A DNA stretch of 64,000 nt from the NCBI GenBank assembly GCA_028015205.1, contig CM051521.1, positions 90,992,513 to 91,056,512 on the forward strand, written 5' to 3'. The translations under genes and the position numbers were made by a program. This DNA comes from Mytilisepta virgata (taxonomy: Eukaryota > Mollusca > Bivalvia > Mytilida > Mytilidae). The notes under the pieces were generated by a model. That model ran no database searches. It saw only the letters and a program-made list of their open reading frames with translations, and was not told the origin of the DNA. Shown here in pieces: positions 1 to 12,510 of this stretch; positions within the stretch are counted from its first letter, which is position 1; the number at the start of each line of letters is the position of its first letter.

Positions 1-2
1 TT

Positions 3-284
3 TTAAGTAATATTTTACCTATTACGGAAAAGTTATACAAATGGAAAATAAAATCGTCACCAAATTGTGAATGTTGCGGATGTATTGATACATATCAACA
101 CTTTTATATTGATTGTGTGTTAATAAAGGAATTTTGGCTAATAATAGATTCCAAACTCTCGATCATAAATTTCAACAAATTAGTTACTTTAAAGGATGTT
201 GTTATAGGATATAAAACATGCAAATCAGAAAGAATATTGGGATTTAAATATAATCTTTACAATTATAGGCTTTACGATTCATAA
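3..284 (+). pseudogene. 3' end of an L1/Tx1-like LINE ORF2 (C-terminal zinc knuckle)
   Basis: An open frame enters from the left edge and runs to a TAA at 282-284, about 93 residues. It contains a Cys-rich motif of the form C-x2-C-x(8-10)-H-x4-C followed by an EFW triplet. This is the arrangement seen at the C-terminus of L1-clade ORF2 proteins, where the knuckle binds element RNA. The segment is too short to name the clade firmly. It may belong to the same family as the LINE at 46.15-47.5 kb, which lacks this end. No poly(A) tail follows directly. The element starts outside the window. Confidence 0.6.
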
Positions 285-3149
285 ATATTTCTACCTATCA
301 AAGAGAAAAATCAATTAACATTTATTATTTTTTCAAATTATTATTTATTGACTTTTCAAACTTGAAATGATTACATATCTCGATTCGGCGAAAATAAAAG
401 GTAAACAGAACTTTTTAATTAGATTCAATGGGACACTTTAACTTTCCCCGTAAACAGGTTTTCTTTGTAAATACATATAATTTCAATAATTTTGTATTGT
501 CATGATATTTACATTGTTATCATTACTTCTCAAACAAAATTTTGTCTCTGGAAAAAACTAAATAATCTATGAACTTATAATTTTTGAAATTTATATTATC
601 CAAAGGAAGAAACACAATAAGAAGTCAACCACGTGTATAAATATCAGCACGATTTCCAGTTAATTGATCAGAGTTTAAAGGTCATTCATCCGTATTAGAA
701 AAGAAACAATCTATCAGATTAAAAGAAACTTAATTTTTTTCTCTATTTATCGAAATTATTCAATACTTATTTTAGTTTTTTTTTCTTTGTTTATTTTTCA
801 AAGAGAAGTAAGGATAAGTTTGTGTGTGTGTTTTTTTCTTTCTTTTTTTATACTATCATGACTATTGTAATACTAATATTAAGATAAATTTTTACTCATA
901 TGATGCCTTGTTCATATAGAGTTCTAACTTTAACCAGGCACCCAGCTGTGAAAACAGTAACAATTGGGTTATTGTGAAAACAGTTTTATTGAATAAAGTT
1001 GTTATTTGGTTTAAAAAAAAACAACAATACAGTTGACGACACAAGAATGGTTTAAATACGAGATACAATGGATTAAATTCTAATTTTTTTGTACCACTCC
1101 GCCTGCGGCTCCGTGGTCCATTTTTGAAGAATCGACGCTTTACCATTTCATCTCCTATATGAGGGGGTGGAAAGGGGGGTACCTTTCTCCTTTCTCCCGC
1201 CCCTCTGCTTCCATCTCCCACCTTAACAACCGTCTTTTTTCAGATCAATCGATTTTAATACAAATTTAAATTAATATATGACCATATATAGGTGGCATAT
1301 GTCTACATGGTAAATAAGCATCATAATGTCAAATACATTTTTAAAACAAACCAAAGCAGTGCACTATAATCTGGGTTCCTGTTAAATACCTCAAGGGGTC
1401 TTTTTCGAAACCTCTCAAATATATACTCAGGTCACCAGCAATCTGACCAATCTGGGCAATTTTCACAGGCATCACAGTGTTGCAACGTTGCTGGCGGTAT
1501 CGATAATGGTGTCCGTATGTACACTTAATTGGCCTTAATGTTTTTTCTGTCAATTTGAATGTAAAAAGATTAGTGTTTTTTAATCTTTTTGAAATTACAC
1601 TAAAATGTTACATTATTTTTTGTGAACCATACTGTGATGTTGACTTAATCTGAAATAAATGAGGGCGCAGTGTCAGACATGATCTGGACAGCAGGAACTT
1701 TAGCGATATAAATGCCAATTTTATATAAAATGGCAGCCGCTTATGTCCAATGAGAATTTTGAAGTTGCCAGAGATGACCTGGGGTTATATTTGAGGTTTA
1801 TCAAAAATATTTCCACTGATTACCAGGTTAGTAAAAGTTACACCACACTATAGGTCCCATGTACACTTTTACCATGTTTACAGGCCCAGTTAAGACCATT
1901 CAACTTGAAGAAAAGGGGTGCTTGCTTTTTTCCTTAAAGAAAAAAAATTATTGCTACATTTCGTAAAACACAATTAGGCCCAATTTGTTCTTTGACTAAA
2001 ATGGGAGCAGAAAAAATAAATTGATGCAGCATTTCTACTTGCATACACATGTGTAATATAAATATGTAAAAACGTAATGATGAATTTGAAACAAAATTTC
2101 TGTGTCCCATTAAGAAACAAAACAAATATCTGTCAAGAGAAAAAAAGCAAGTCCCAACCCTTCAAGTTAAATGGTCAGTCCCTTTAAAATAGTCCTATTA
2201 AATGTGCATGCTATATGCATGCTAGTAAATGACAACCAAACTGGATGATACTTCATATAACTGGTTAGTTTTATCTTTCATCAGTTTCTGATTAAATGTC
2301 AGAATTGATCAGAATTACCCCGGTAGTTATTTTGGACCCAATTTGTGGTAAAAAAAATGTAAAAACTGGATACTAAATGTTCTAATAAATGGACAAATCT
2401 TTGAAAAAAGGCATAGGTCTTTATTAAAGCAAATACTGATTTTACGAACAAGGCCTGCCTCCGACTCGTACGCAAATTAATACATAATGTTGGAATGTTG
2501 TCAATGGTGCATTGTGCATGCCCCAATGTCAAGAAACTCATTTTTGATATGTATGGTCATGTATAAGGATTATGAAATAAGACATAGTTTTTTACCTCTT
2601 TATTTTTTTTCAACATTAAAGTTCGTCTCCCTTTGATAGTTCTCCCTCCTTTTTCCCGCCCTTTCTCTCCTTTCTCCCTGTCTCCCAATACCCCTTCCAC
2701 CTACTCCTATATACACAATCCCCATTACAACTCTCATGTGTAACATATCCAATACTAACAGTATTCTAAGTGACATAAATCAAACATTCTTTATTTTTTT
2801 TATATATAGAATTGCACCAAATACTCTTTATTTGTTAAACAAAATTCAGCTCCATTATTTATTTTCAAATTTCATGAAACCCTACGCATGAAATCAGCAA
2901 AAACGAGTTTCGAATAATTAAAGTAAGCATGCATTCATAAGAGTACTAAAAATTTTATTTCTTAAACATTCAATAAATGTTTACCATTAGATCTGCATTA
3001 ATCGATATACATGTGTTGCATCGAATGTGGAAGTGTAATTTCTATGATTCTTTAAAATATTTTCAGTCAGGCGTCTAACACGTTGCTGCTAGAAAAACCA
3101 TCTTGCCAGAAAAATAATTCGTGGTATTATTCTGAAGTAATAGGTATCA
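285..3149. other. AT-rich non-coding stretch
   Basis: No ORF here resembles a protein family. There is a T-rich run around 720-850, an A-rich run near 1010 and a pyrimidine-rich strip near 2640-2700. The short minus-strand ORFs have low-complexity translations and no splice-site context. I see nothing else. Confidence 0.5.
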
Positions 3150-3253
3150 TTTCACAAACGAGTAGTCTTAAGTGTAATAAGATTTTCGGTCGTTTTTTAT
3201 TGGTGTGCTGGAACCAGCCTCGATCTTAATATTACGAACGTTTGTGAAACTGG
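3148..3253. repeat. Short inverted-repeat (MITE-like) unit
   Basis: The 11-mer TTTCACAAACG near 3151 recurs inverted as CGTTTGTGAAA near 3239, and the match extends imperfectly inward. This gives a foldable unit of about 100 bp. It could be a small MITE, but no clear target duplication is visible. Confidence 0.4.
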
Positions 3254-4692
3254 GACCTGTAATATTTATGGCTCTATTTTATGAACAATAATTAGATTAG
3301 CATCATAAATTATGGAGTATATCCGATTGCCGACCTTCAACGAATCAAAAAACTTCCAAAGAATGTATATAGATGAACCAATGAAATATGAAATGCACAG
3401 TCCCATAATTTCCATGCCTTCTTTAATTGCGAACTAAGATTCACAAAGGACTTTGACCATTCAAGACCAAAGTCCTGGGGACACGGAGGAGACGTTATTC
3501 ACACTGTTACAGTCATTATGCCCAAGGTGACTAGGCCAGTTAATTCTTCATTGTCTTTTAATATGGATCTCGTTTCTTCATCCCTCTAGCAACACGCTGA
3601 AAGGAGACAAACACTGAAAAAACAGAGTCCCGACTTGAAACAGGAACATATAGAATTAGACAGGATTAAACATGTTTGTTTGTACTCCAATCTTCCCTTA
3701 AATCCTGAGTCAACGAAATATAAGCAAAATATTGTAAGGTAGACAGTCCAATACGTAAGTCGGTACCAGGACAATACTATATATAAAAACAATAGACGGC
3801 ATAGTGTTTAAAATTACCAGATTTTTTTAAAATATAACTTTTCTTATATAATTACTATAAACTACAAACACCAAGGTTTAAAGCTTACAACAAAATGTTT
3901 CGAAAACATGCACGCCTGCTTATGTTATTGGATAACAATTGCTTTTGCTTAATGATCTCGTTACATGTGTTATTTCATTTAAAAAATCCAAGAAAGTTAT
4001 TCACTGTAATAATATTTCCTTGTAGTATTCGTTTAATTCTATGTAAGTAAATACGAGTAGCTGCAAAATTCGCTTTGAACTAATTTTCAATCTCCTTCAT
4101 AGCCAATATTAGATCGGAACAGATTTTTCAACTATAGTTCTATGTAGCTAAATTGGGTAATACACGAACATTAAACGAGAAATATTTCATCGAATCACAT
4201 TCTCCAAATTTTAAAATTAAAATTACTCAGCATATTATACAAATCGACAATAACCAATTTTTATGAATTAGAGAGATTAGTGGGCGTGATGTGGCGTTTA
4301 AAGATCTTTACACAAAATATGCACATGACTAAAATTCTACGACAGGAAAATCGTTTTTATTGCTGTTCTCCCTTTTAACAGTTGAGGTTAGACCTTCAAC
4401 AGGGAGAATAATTCCGCACCTCAAAGCAACTTTAAGACGGCCATAGCCATGATTCGTTGTCAAATGATATCCTCTCGCCTGTGGAATTTAAGCTTTTTTT
4501 TTTTGGCAAAATACCAAATTATAACAGGCAAAGAAATCTAACAAATACTGCCAGATTTCCAGACAATTTCACAATAACACCACAAACACATACCCAATCA
4601 CACACTTGATAGCAGTAGTGAAAATAATACGAATGGGCTGTAAAATAGTGTAGATAAGCAAACAGACCGAAAAGACTAATACTTATAGATTA
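3254..4692. other. Non-coding stretch
   Basis: No coding or repeat structure is recognised. The ORF at 3586-3792 (minus) has no recognisable motif. This lies 3' of the lectin gene's last exon. Confidence 0.4.
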
Positions 4693-4918
4693 TTACATTG
4701 CATTTTCCATATCACCCTTGTATCATACCGAGACTCCCATATCAGATCGAAGCTTTTGCCCGATGTCCGATATGGGTCGGGGGATGATACCAGGGCCGAT
4801 ATGGAAAATGCAATGTAATTTCCATATCACCATGGTATCATCCCGAGACTCCCATATCGGATCGAAGGTTTTACATTAAAATCCATATCGGACCTCACAT
4901 CACCCCCGTATCAGCCCT
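4693..4918. repeat. Fold-back repeat with a perfect 20-bp inverted repeat and a partial direct repeat
   Basis: Positions 4693-4712 (TTACATTGCATTTTCCATAT) are exactly inverted at 4799-4818, with an 86-bp loop. Immediately after, 4819-4870 repeats 4704-4757 in direct orientation (TTTCCATATCACC, then a GAGACTCCCATATC core). The unit therefore mixes inverted and direct copies of one sequence, as in a MITE dimer. No protein is encoded. Confidence 0.6.
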
Positions 4919-5686
4919 GGGCTTGAGAGCTTACAGTCAGAGTTGGCGGTATCAATCATGCAAATTACACCATATCGTCATAAAATATGTGATAATTATA
5001 TACTGTAACTTCGGACCCGATATCGCGGATGTGGTCTATTTATGTTTAAGAATGAATAAATTCACAGTATTATTTTATTTTACGATTTCTTTTAATCATT
5101 ATAAAGGCTTAAAGTTAGCATTGGGCATTTAATAATGTTTCGGTTCTCAACATGTATGTAATAACTATGTATAGAAGTTCGTCTTGTGCAAAACATTCCA
5201 ACATCTTTAAACCTTCACTTTTAAAATCCATATATATGATTATAACTGTTCTAGAGGAGAAACACTAAAATTAAAGGTATTTAAAGCATTGGAACATGTA
5301 ACATGATAGTGTTTGATGAAAAATAATTAAAGGGTTTATTGAAACGATATTTCAAATCGAAAACTTTAATGATAATGAAGAACATTAGTAAGCATGGCAA
5401 CACAAACATATATCATTATACAGTCAATAACAATCAATTAATGGAATAGTTTTTCTCATGTTGTAGTAAATATATGCATGTCCAATAAGTAAGAAATGTA
5501 AAAAAAATAAGGTTTGATGAAAGGATGATTAAGTACTAGGCTGAAAAGTCAGTGATTGTGAGGTATGATCTGGAAAGCAAGTCAACTGTTAAATGAAACC
5601 CCTTTGACGAAAATATTTCCCTAAATATGAATCCACTTGTAGGTTATCATATGAACTGCATGATTGATGAATAAATCTCCGTGCAG
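4919..5686. other. Non-coding stretch, including the probable 3' UTR of the lectin gene
   Basis: This lies directly downstream, on the minus strand, of the lectin stop codon at 5687-5689. A minus-strand AATAAA at 5335-5340 is a candidate polyadenylation signal, which would give a 3' UTR of roughly 350 nt. No other structure is recognised. Confidence 0.4.
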
Positions 5687-5901
5687 TTAGTATATCTGAC
5701 ATATATATGATCTAATATCAGATCCACTAGAAACCTCCATCCGATTTGTACCAGTGTCAGTACGTATGTATAACCCGTTGATATCTGGTTCATCTGTGTC
5801 CCAATTGAAATAGGTCATTACATCTCCTTGGTCATCTAAAAAGGGAGATGCCGAATCCAATCTTTTTCCTTGGATGTATATATTGTCTAATCTATTCTGC
5901 C
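5687..5901 (-). CDS. Exon 3 (terminal): second half of C-type lectin domain, secreted Apple/PAN-lectin gene
   Basis: This exon was found by translating the minus strand; it has no useful ATG ORF. A TTTTTTACAG acceptor precedes 5901. The exon starts with two bases that complete a codon left by exon 2 (phase 1), then 70 codons and TAA at 5687-5689. The translation has the back half of a mollusc-type C-type lectin fold: IYIQGKRLDS, then MTYFNW, an EPD motif (residues 191-193, where EPN or QPD is usual), and RSYICQ with the last conserved Cys (221). There is no WND motif and no C2-C3 cysteine pair, so calcium and sugar binding may be altered or absent. It pairs with exon 2 at 20239-20412 across a 14.3-kb intron. 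The joining is inferred from phase and domain halves, not from cDNA. Confidence 0.82.
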
Positions 5902-6542
5902 CTGTAAAAAAGCATAAAATGATTAATTAAAGCAAGGGTCTTATCGTCTGTCATTCGAGTGTTTTCATTTTAGTTTGGAAATCAGATTAACAAAGCTATT
6001 CTTTGCATTTCAAGCGAATTATCCAGATAAATTTAAACAAGAAAATAGAATGTTAAGAATAATGATAATGATAATAATAAACTTAGCATATAAAATAGAC
6101 ATCAACACATTCAGAATAATACAACCAATTAGGCATAAATTCAGCCAAAATCCCGATAAAAATCAATTTTGCCTGAGGAGTTGAAACCCTACTTTGAACA
6201 GAATTTCAAAAAATATCGATCGAAAATTTCAACACAGTTGTCTAAAAACCATGTCATAGCCGAAACGATAACTACTGAGGGCGGAGGGGTGATAACAGTT
6301 ATAGTAAATAAAGCCAAATTCCTTGGGTATAATGCAAATTCTGGATTCACCTTCATCAGGTAATCTCAAAACTAAAACGTTGTCAAGCCAAAAAAAAAAA
6401 AAAAAAAAAACCAAACCCACAAATTATTGTGCGCAATACAACAAAACTTATCAGCCAGATAAGATACATTTTGTCTGAGAGTTAAAACTTTACTTTTAAC
6501 GGAGTTTCATTATCGACTGAAAATTTCGACACAATTTCCTAA
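5902..6542. other. Start of the 14.3-kb lectin intron 2; non-coding
   Basis: AT-rich intron sequence with a poly(A) run near 6390-6410. The small ORFs at 5975-6420 show no motifs. Phrases from 6169-6370 recur, diverged, near 7500-7660, so part of this is a dispersed repeat. Confidence 0.4.
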
Positions 6543-7480
6543 CTAGAAGCTCACCTAAGCCTGTACCGCTCACCTGGCTTCTATTAGCCCATTGGAAAAT
6601 GTAAAGTATTTTGTATCCACATGGCTGTTAAAACAAGAAGATTTTTGAAACATTGTGTCCTGTGTTAACTATGTCCTGCCGTGGATGCCATCTTGGATTT
6701 CCGACCGGAATCAAAATTACAAATTTGGTACAAGACCATCATACAATCATTCAGGCATATTATAATTCAATCTGTCAAACGGTTTCGTAGAAGTTGTTTG
6801 TATGTATTTCCTATAAGGTCCTATGTTAACTATGTCCAACAGTGGCGGCTATCTTTGATTTCCAATCGGCACCAACATTATAAATTTGGTAGAGGACCAT
6901 TTAAGGACCATTCCTGCAAAGTATAAGTTCATTTGGTCTTTTGGTTTTTGACAAGAAGATTTTTGAATCATTGGGTACTGTGTTAACAATGGCCTGCAGT
7001 GGTAGTCTTCTTGGATTTCCGATCGGTATTAAAATTACAAATTTGGTACAAGACCATCATACAATAATTCAGGCATATTAATTCAATCTGCCAAACGGCT
7101 TCGAAGAAGTTGTTTGTATATATTTCCCATAAGGTCCTTTGTTAACTATGTCCAACGGTTACGACCATCTTGGATTTCAAATCGGCACCAAAATTACACA
7201 TTTGGTAGAGAACCATCTAAGGAATATTCCTGCAAAGTAGAAGTTTATTTGGTCTTGTGGTTTCTGACAAGATTTATTAAATTTCAGCCAATCAGAACAC
7301 ATTATTGGGCCTGGCAGCCATGTTGAATATTCGATCGGAACCAAAATTACAAATTCTGTAAAGGACCTTCCCAGGAACATTGCTGCCATTACTTGGTTAA
7401 GTGGATTTTTTGAAGATTGAAATGTGAATAGTTAATGGACGGATGGACGCAAAGTGATGACAAAAGTTCACCCAGGCTTT
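6543..7480 (-). mobile_element. Helitron-like non-autonomous element (minus orientation) with about 160/320-bp internal repeats
   Basis: Read on the minus strand, the sequence ends in a GGTGAGC-rich stretch and CTAG at 6543-6546, followed by TT. This is the 3' end form also seen at 22107, 50446 and 56329. Inside, a phrase containing GATTTTTGAA and a GTGTTAAC core at about 6640 recurs at about 6960, a period near 320 bp. Each period is made of two diverged halves of about 160 bp that share CATCTTGGATTTC-like cores. The 5' end is not defined. It lies inside lectin intron 2. The Helitron assignment is inferred. Confidence 0.45.
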
Positions 7481-9540
7481 CAGCAAGGCGAGCTAAAAAT
7501 AATGTCACAGCCGAAGCATTGGCTTCTAAGGGGATGATACCTTCGGGTACACCAGCAGCGGTATCGCCTTAGTGGTAGTAAAATAAAGCTAGGTACCTAA
7601 ATCCCCTGCGTATAATTCATATTTCTGGACTGCTTCATAAGGTACACTCGATACCAAAAGTAAGCCGGAAAAAAAACCAAACAAACATTATGAGCAATAT
7701 AACAATATATGAGTCTGAACAGTTTAGCCAAAATTTATCAATCGAAAATTTGAACAACGGTATCTAAACAATCATGTCATTCTTTTTTGTTTTGTAATAA
7801 TGTACAATTTTGTGTTTGCGTTTATCGTGTGTTAATCTATATTAATGGTCAGGAAAAACATAAGGCGTTCGACGAACCATAACAAAATGTTAATTTCTCT
7901 CTCGTTGAATTTTTATAACAAATATGACTGTTCACAAGAACTTTTCCACACAGTTAACGAAAACAGTTGCATATTCCATCATGTACATGTATCTTCACTA
8001 ACACTTTGATTTAACGCTATTTGCGGAAACTGGCAAAGTAAATGGGTTTCTTTGATATGAATAAAGGCTGACAAATTTTAAAAGCATTTTAGTCTATTAC
8101 TATTTACATTGTAAATGCAACTATTATTCATTTTTTTTATACCCAACACTTTAATCTTAAATTTAAGTGTTTATATTTCAGCTACATTTAAAGAACTATA
8201 AAATTATAAAAAAAATATTCAAGGACTGTCGATATATTTACATTGCCATAGACAAAGTAGTACTGCACAACAGATCTGATTCATTTTAAAATGAAATAAT
8301 TTTAATCTCCAACCACCCTTGTTAAGGATGATCGCTGGTCTAATAGGAAATCCCTGTTGATTTTATGTGGTTTCATATATAGAGAATTTTAGCTTTAAAG
8401 TAGGAAGTACCTATATCTACAATACGGGATTTATATGAAATTTTACCTGGAGCTAGAATATTTGAAATTATCTTAATTTAAAATATTTTATATATTTTAA
8501 AACTTTCACATTTCTTCAATAAAGATGATATGATTTTTTTAAATGAAGGCAATTTACTGGAAAACTTTAAAGGAAAGTTTACGCCGGACGATAACTGATT
8601 ACAATAGCTCACATGGCCCTATGGGCCAGGTGAGCTAAAATTAAATCTGGTGACCCTATATAAATTTTGTATCAATAAAAAGAAAATGTCAGTGGCAATA
8701 ATATGCCATTTTCCTTTTAATTTACATATTTTTTTTGCCAAAATGTGATGTACCATATGTCGGAAAGTATTACAATGACATACATTTTTTTTTATATTCA
8801 GATGCAGTCGAACATGCTCTAGTTACATGCAAAAATTTAAAAAATCTAACGCACAGGTATCATGTCCGCGGAGCGATTTGCGGACCGCGGGGCAAGATAT
8901 CGGAACAAACAAAAAGGTGCGAGCTGAAATTTTCTTATTTTCTCAAATATACTGTACCCTTTCATTAAAAATGACTACAATATCATTTGCAGTTATAATT
9001 TCTCTTTCGAATGAGGTAAAAATTTAATTCAAATGTCAACTTAAATGTGGATTTATTGTCAATTTTTCGGCGAAATTCATCGTCATCTTCTGACATCAGC
9101 GGATATTATCCCTTCGTTTTTGTTATGTTTCATCTAAATACCATTCAATATCCTCTAAGTATATTCATTTCCCCTTATTCTATCTAAATTTTACCATTCA
9201 AACATTCCTCTCCTATGATATATATATATCACTTACAGAGAACAACATGAGCGGAAAATAGATGTTGCTTACCGCCGGCACATATTCAAAAAGACATGTT
9301 CGCGGAGCATATGATCAACTTACCGCGGAGTTTTCAGCAATGAAACAATTATTTGTCATATATATAATATTAATGAAAACGGCATTTTTGTGTCTTTTGT
9401 TTTATGTTCAGCCCTCGGGCAGTTGTTTCATACATTTTGTTTTGGTGTATCACTTAAATTGTATGAAGCATGTGTCCGCTATTCACCTAAAAATCTGAGT
9501 GAATTCCTGAGCTATTTGGATAGAGGTATTGCAAGGTTTT
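7481..9540. other. Intronic non-coding stretch with a terminal hairpin and dispersed repeats
   Basis: A near-perfect hairpin sits at about 8607-8637: TAGCTCAC and TGGCCC arms around a TAT loop. The block at about 8740-8850 recurs, diverged, at about 13858-13945, both copies containing ATGCAGT and GCTCTAGT. GCGG-rich phrases near 8862 and 9295 also resemble each other. The small ORFs show no motifs. Confidence 0.4.
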
Positions 9541-9631
9541 CAATGCAACCCGCGACCTAGACCAGAGACGTGTATTTTTTCATCAACGTTCCCGACTAGA
9601 CCACCCAGGCCACTTTTATTGTTAATGCAAC

Positions 9632-9845
9632 CGGGTCTGGGTGGCCCAGTGGTCTAGGTCTCTGGTTTAAAATACTACCTTCAATGACAACGTTACAGGT
9701 GTGATTTCGAATCCCGCTTTGTATGGTCCTGTCCGATTTGTATGTGATAAGGTCGGTCGTTTTCTACGGGTACTCTGGATTTCTCCAACATTAAAACTGA
9801 CCGCCTTCTTTTCGGTGTATAATTAAAAAACAATCAACAATATTA
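9632..9845 (+). mobile_element. tRNA-derived SINE
   Basis: A pol III A box (TGGCCCAGTGGTCTAGG at about 9642) and a B box (GTGATTTCGAATCCC, 9701-9715) are spaced as in a tRNA head. A non-tRNA body follows, with a GGGTACTCTGG phrase and an A-rich tail near 9825-9845. This is the structure of a tRNA-head SINE, which would be moved by LINE machinery. The head does not fold into a complete cloverleaf, so it is not a working tRNA gene. Inverted A-box-like pieces at 9548-9570 and 9594-9611 give a head-to-head arrangement. It lies inside lectin intron 2. Confidence 0.75.
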
Positions 9846-11180
9846 CACAAATGCTCACGAAGGATTACCCCCAAACGACCTCCATTGTCACAGTGCCCCA
9901 ACCCATATCCGCATATGTTTATATTTTTTTATACATGGATGTATTTTTTTTTTTATGAATATCATAGGTATCAACTCGCCACATCGTCAACTAACGACAA
10001 TAACTATGATATTCACGCCTAGAGTGAGTAGGAAATTATTGTCATCAGTTGGGGCGAGTTGGTAACTATGATATTTACATGTAGCGAGTATGAAATTATT
10101 ATTTTCACCAGTTGAGCAAGTTTAAAACTATTGTCGCTAGCCGCTTCGAACATGCAATTTGTGATGAAAATTTCACCATTTTCGTTGCCTGATACAGTGA
10201 CGTCAAACTCAACACGAAGTTAGACTGCTTTATGGTAGCAAGAGTGAGAGTCTAGATGTTAGCATTTGCCTGATTTTGTCCATCCTTTAAATATGCATGG
10301 AATGCAGTTAGAGCCAAAAATGACATTTTCGTCATTTTGACCGTAATTAAATCAGTAACAACATAGGAATTTGTTATGAAAATTATATATCTTTTCTTAT
10401 CATTGAATACAGGTATCCCATGATAAGTTAAGCTACGAGCTTGACTGCCTAATGGGTTCCTCAGCCATATCTCATGGCACAACCCCTCCCAAAAATAACA
10501 TTTGTTGATATGTTTTTCACACCAATTCGTATTTGGTAATTAAAGTAATCGATACCTCACAATAATAATAAACATTAAAACAACAGCAGAAAAAAGCACA
10601 AACAGAGTAGATTGGAATCCCGATAGAACCATTGTTCGGAATTCATATACGTCATTTATATTTGTCGTATAGTATCCGTTTGAGTTTTCTAATTTTCCAC
10701 ACAAAAAAAATGTTTGGAGAACGATATTTTCTTTTGGCTTTATCTCAAATGTATATACAAACCTTGACAATCATTTTTCAGATTTGTTGTTGTTTTTTTT
10801 TTTTTTTTTTTTTTTTTGTTGTTGTTGTTAGAAACACTTGTCCATAAGGTCTATTCATGCATATGTAAATAAATGACCAAAAAGAAAAGATGTAAATTCT
10901 TTCAGTTTCCGTTTTCCGTTTCCTCCGGTTAGCAACACCTACGAATTTGCATCAAAATCGGCATAATAGAATATTTATTTCAGAGGAACTAAAAAGAAGT
11001 CCCATTACTCTCAAATAAATTAAGCAGTGGGGCGTTTTACATCTTTTATTTGGTGTTGAGAGCGTTGAATTTACGTTATTATTTATTTTTTTTTCATTAT
11101 GACTTGACTTTCCATGATCTTGATCTTGCTCTTTTTCCATGAACCAAATCAAATAAGCCATTATGTCTGGCGTGTGATTT
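9846..11180. other. Intronic non-coding stretch
   Basis: There is an imperfect repeat of ACTATGATATT-containing phrases at 9960-10140 and a long poly(T) run with GTT repeats near 10790-10830. No coding signal is seen. Confidence 0.4.
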
Positions 11181-11189
11181 CACTCGAAA

Positions 11190-12510
11190 GGGTAGATGTA
11201 AACCACGAAACGAAATGAAAACGAAATGCAACGAAAAGAAAAAAAAACAAACAAAAACAAAACGGAACAATAAATAATTAAAACGTAAACAAAATGTCAG
11301 CGAAAAAAACACCGATACAAGTAAACAATGAAAACTATAAAGTAAAATAAAAAGCAACTCCGTTTCACTCATTCAGGCATCACCCATTAACACCAGCTGT
11401 TTCTGTACACATACATGTACATGTGTATTTTCACAAGCACTTTTTGTATCAATTTCTTCCTCTTTTGATGTGAATAATGCTTGTCCTCGCATGCAATCAT
11501 CGAACGTCGATGGAATACTGTATACCTAGAGAAGATTTTAGAATTTGTTTGTTTGTTATTTCAATAGATCAAAATGTGAAAAGATGGACGGACAACGGAC
11601 GCAAGGTGATAACAGGTGGTTTCCAATGTTAACTATGTTCTGCGCTGGCAGCCATGTTGTTTGCGGCAGATCGGAACGAAATGAGTAATCTTTGTAACGT
11701 ACCTTCCATACAGTTCAATTTGCTTCGGGCAGTGGTTTCAGACGGTCCATTGTTAAACTAGCGGCCGTGTTTTTTGTGGATCTGAACAAAATTAGCAACG
11801 AGAAGTTACCTTTCATACATAACTCCTAGTTATATTTGCTTCTGTTGATCAAAATGTGAATGGACGACGGAAAACGGAAGAAAAGCGATGGCAATAGCAC
11901 TCACTGACCCTCGGGTCAGGTGATCAAATAAGTTACCAAACCATGAAGAGACAAATAGACGGAAAAACAAATATTGTGAGGACTAGAAAGGGCTGTTGCT
12001 TTGTGTCATTGAGATATTTCATAAAACTTTCACTGGTCTCTTTCCGTTTAATTTGTTTTAAAGAAAATGCATGACATAAATTGAATGTTCGAATATGAAA
12101 GTGGTGAACTTAGTTTATCTCAAATATTAATGCCAATTTTCTTAAGCTCCTTTTACTTCAGGTGGAATTATTTCTTTGGATTCTTTTGATGTGGAAATAT
12201 CTTCACTGGAAATTTCTTCTTTTTGCAAGATGATGCTCGAATGAGTGAAACAGAGAGTTGCTTTTTATTTTACTTTATAGTTTTTATTGTTTACTTGGAT
12301 CGGTGTTTTTTTCTGACATTTTGTTAACGTTCCAATTATTTTCGTTGCATTTTGTTTTGTTTTCTTTTCGTTGAATTTTGGGATGTTTTCTTTTATTTTC
12401 ATTTCGTTCCATTTCGTTTTCTTTTCTTTCGTTTCGTGGTTTACATGATTTCGTTTCTTTTCGTTGCATTTTGTTTTCGTTTCTTTTCGTTTCGTGATTT
12501 ACACCTACGC
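11190..12510. mobile_element. Fold-back transposon with long purine/pyrimidine inverted arms
   Basis: The left arm (about 11190-11373) is A-rich with CGAAA and CGAAAAG words, beginning near GTAAACCACGAAACG. The right arm (about 12244-12505) is its inverted counterpart, ending near CGTTTCGTGATTTACAC. The matching stretches include the inner ends, where GAGTGAAAC on the right pairs with GTTTCACTC on the left. The 870-bp middle holds phrases of the bivalve repeat family (GACGGACAACGGACGC; CCTCGGGTCAGGTGATC). No transposase is present. Long arms and a foreign centre fit a Foldback-type element. The ORFs in the arms are repeat artefacts. Confidence 0.6.

Noticed and set aside
8600..8640. A Helitron 3' end at the TGGCCC/GGGCCA hairpin
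   Set aside because: It ends GAGCTAAAA, with the hairpin running to the very end instead of stopping before CTRR and T.
9632..9715. A tRNA gene
   Set aside because: A and B boxes are present but the sequence does not make a full cloverleaf and continues into a SINE body.
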